A stretch of 64,000 nt of DNA, from contig JACKHM010000004.1 of assembly GCA_020638995.1 (NCBI GenBank), forward strand, positions 992,001 through 1,056,000, in the 5' to 3' direction. The stretch is from Planctomycetaceae bacterium. Lineage in GTDB: Bacteria; Planctomycetota; Planctomycetia; Pirellulales; Pirellulaceae. Position 1 is the stretch's first letter; every line of letters starts with the position of its first letter. The notes beneath the pieces were generated by a model. The model made no database searches. It saw only the letters and a program-made list of their open reading frames with translations, and was not told where the DNA came from. This document shows positions 63,732 through 64,000 of the stretch, piece after piece. The position numbers and the translations under genes were made by a program.

Positions 63732-64000
63732 ATGATCCGAATCGAAATTCCCTATCACTTGCGACTGCTCGCTGACATCAAGAGCGAAGTGCAACTCGAC
63801 GTCAAGCCGCCGATCACCATCGGCGCGGTGCTCGACGCGCTAGAGTCTCGTTACCCGACGCTCCGCGGCACGATTCGCGATCACATCACGCATGAGCGGC
63901 GAGCGCTCTTGCGGTACTACGCCTGCGAACAAGACTTCTCTCTCTCCCCGCTCGACACTCCGCTGCCCGAACCCGTCGCGGTCGGACGCGAACCGCTTCT
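63732..64000 (+). CDS. MoaD/ThiS-like protein (partial, runs off the window)
   Basis: The frame from the ATG at 63732 reads 'MIRIEIPYHLRLLADIKSEV', 'QLDVKPPITIGAVLDALESR', 'YPTLRGTIRDHITHERRALL', 'RYYACEQDFSLSPLDTPLPE' and continues to the window edge, so the C-terminus is missing. 'LDALESRYPTLRGTIRD' is typical of MoaD/ThiS ubiquitin-like sulfur carriers. Whether it ends in the required Gly-Gly cannot be seen. It follows the BNR protein gene. Confidence 0.75.
   Translation, partial: MIRIEIPYHLRLLADIKSEVQLDVKPPITIGAVLDALESRYPTLRGTIRDHITHERRALLRYYACEQDFSLSPLDTPLPEPVAVGREPL

Overview
The window looks like chromosomal DNA of a planctomycete, most likely of the Pirellulales type. Pointers to this are two Cys-type sulfatases, a very long Ser/Thr kinase with WD40 propellers, a PVC-type dehydrogenase/heme fusion, the small basic protein family found in Planctomycetes and Verrucomicrobia, a DUF3500 protein, and an exported dockerin protein with the planctomycete N-terminal 'RIERLEARW' type motif. 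Genes are mostly single units or short overlapping pairs, with many secreted multi-domain proteins. The assignment is inferred from gene content; there is no rRNA in the window.

Layout. 0-13 kb: smpB, a PQQ-type propeller protein, a 12 x 15-bp tandem repeat, arsC, a LarA-type racemase, the small basic protein, cdd-deoA, a GntR/ABC transporter operon with a 20-bp palindromic operator, an NfeD-type protease and SlyD. 13-22 kb: a HlyD-ABC fusion exporter pair, DUF1611 plus enolase-superfamily genes (DgcN/DgcA-like, D-glutamate metabolism), a MATE exporter and gamma-glutamyltransferase. 22-37 kb: response regulator, hemerythrin, the 1264-residue dehydrogenase fusion, then two genes each interrupted by one in-frame UGA, an EF-hand protein, DUF3500, an MMPL transporter and a redoxin/cytochrome/copper-oxygenase fusion.

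37.3-42.1 kb: an integrated element of about 4.7 kb sits in the 3' half of a tRNA-Gly(CCC) gene, bounded by a perfect 48-bp direct repeat. It carries a SHOCT protein, an XRE regulator, a small acidic protein, a broken serine recombinase (stop codon plus loss of the catalytic middle) and a tight three-gene operon of unknown function. Beyond it lie an unknown gene, a 41-codon remnant of a DNA methyltransferase N-terminus, and an unknown gene paired with a SWIM/SNF2 helicase. 46.8-64 kb: S9 peptidase, two sulfatases, a WD40 protein and the giant kinase, a D-aminoacylase, a BNR-repeat protein and the start of a MoaD/ThiS-like gene.

The strongest unusual signal is the pair of UGA-interrupted genes at 27.8-28.8 kb and 31.0-32.1 kb. 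In the second, UGA falls exactly on the first position of a thioredoxin CxxC motif (U-S-Y-C) and is followed at about 20 nt by a hairpin with a GU-containing loop. This is what a bacterial selenoprotein gene looks like. Other notable structure: a family of short palindromes around CACTT-TCC-AAGTG, found between genes and also expanded in frame as four 11-residue repeats inside an ABC transporter.
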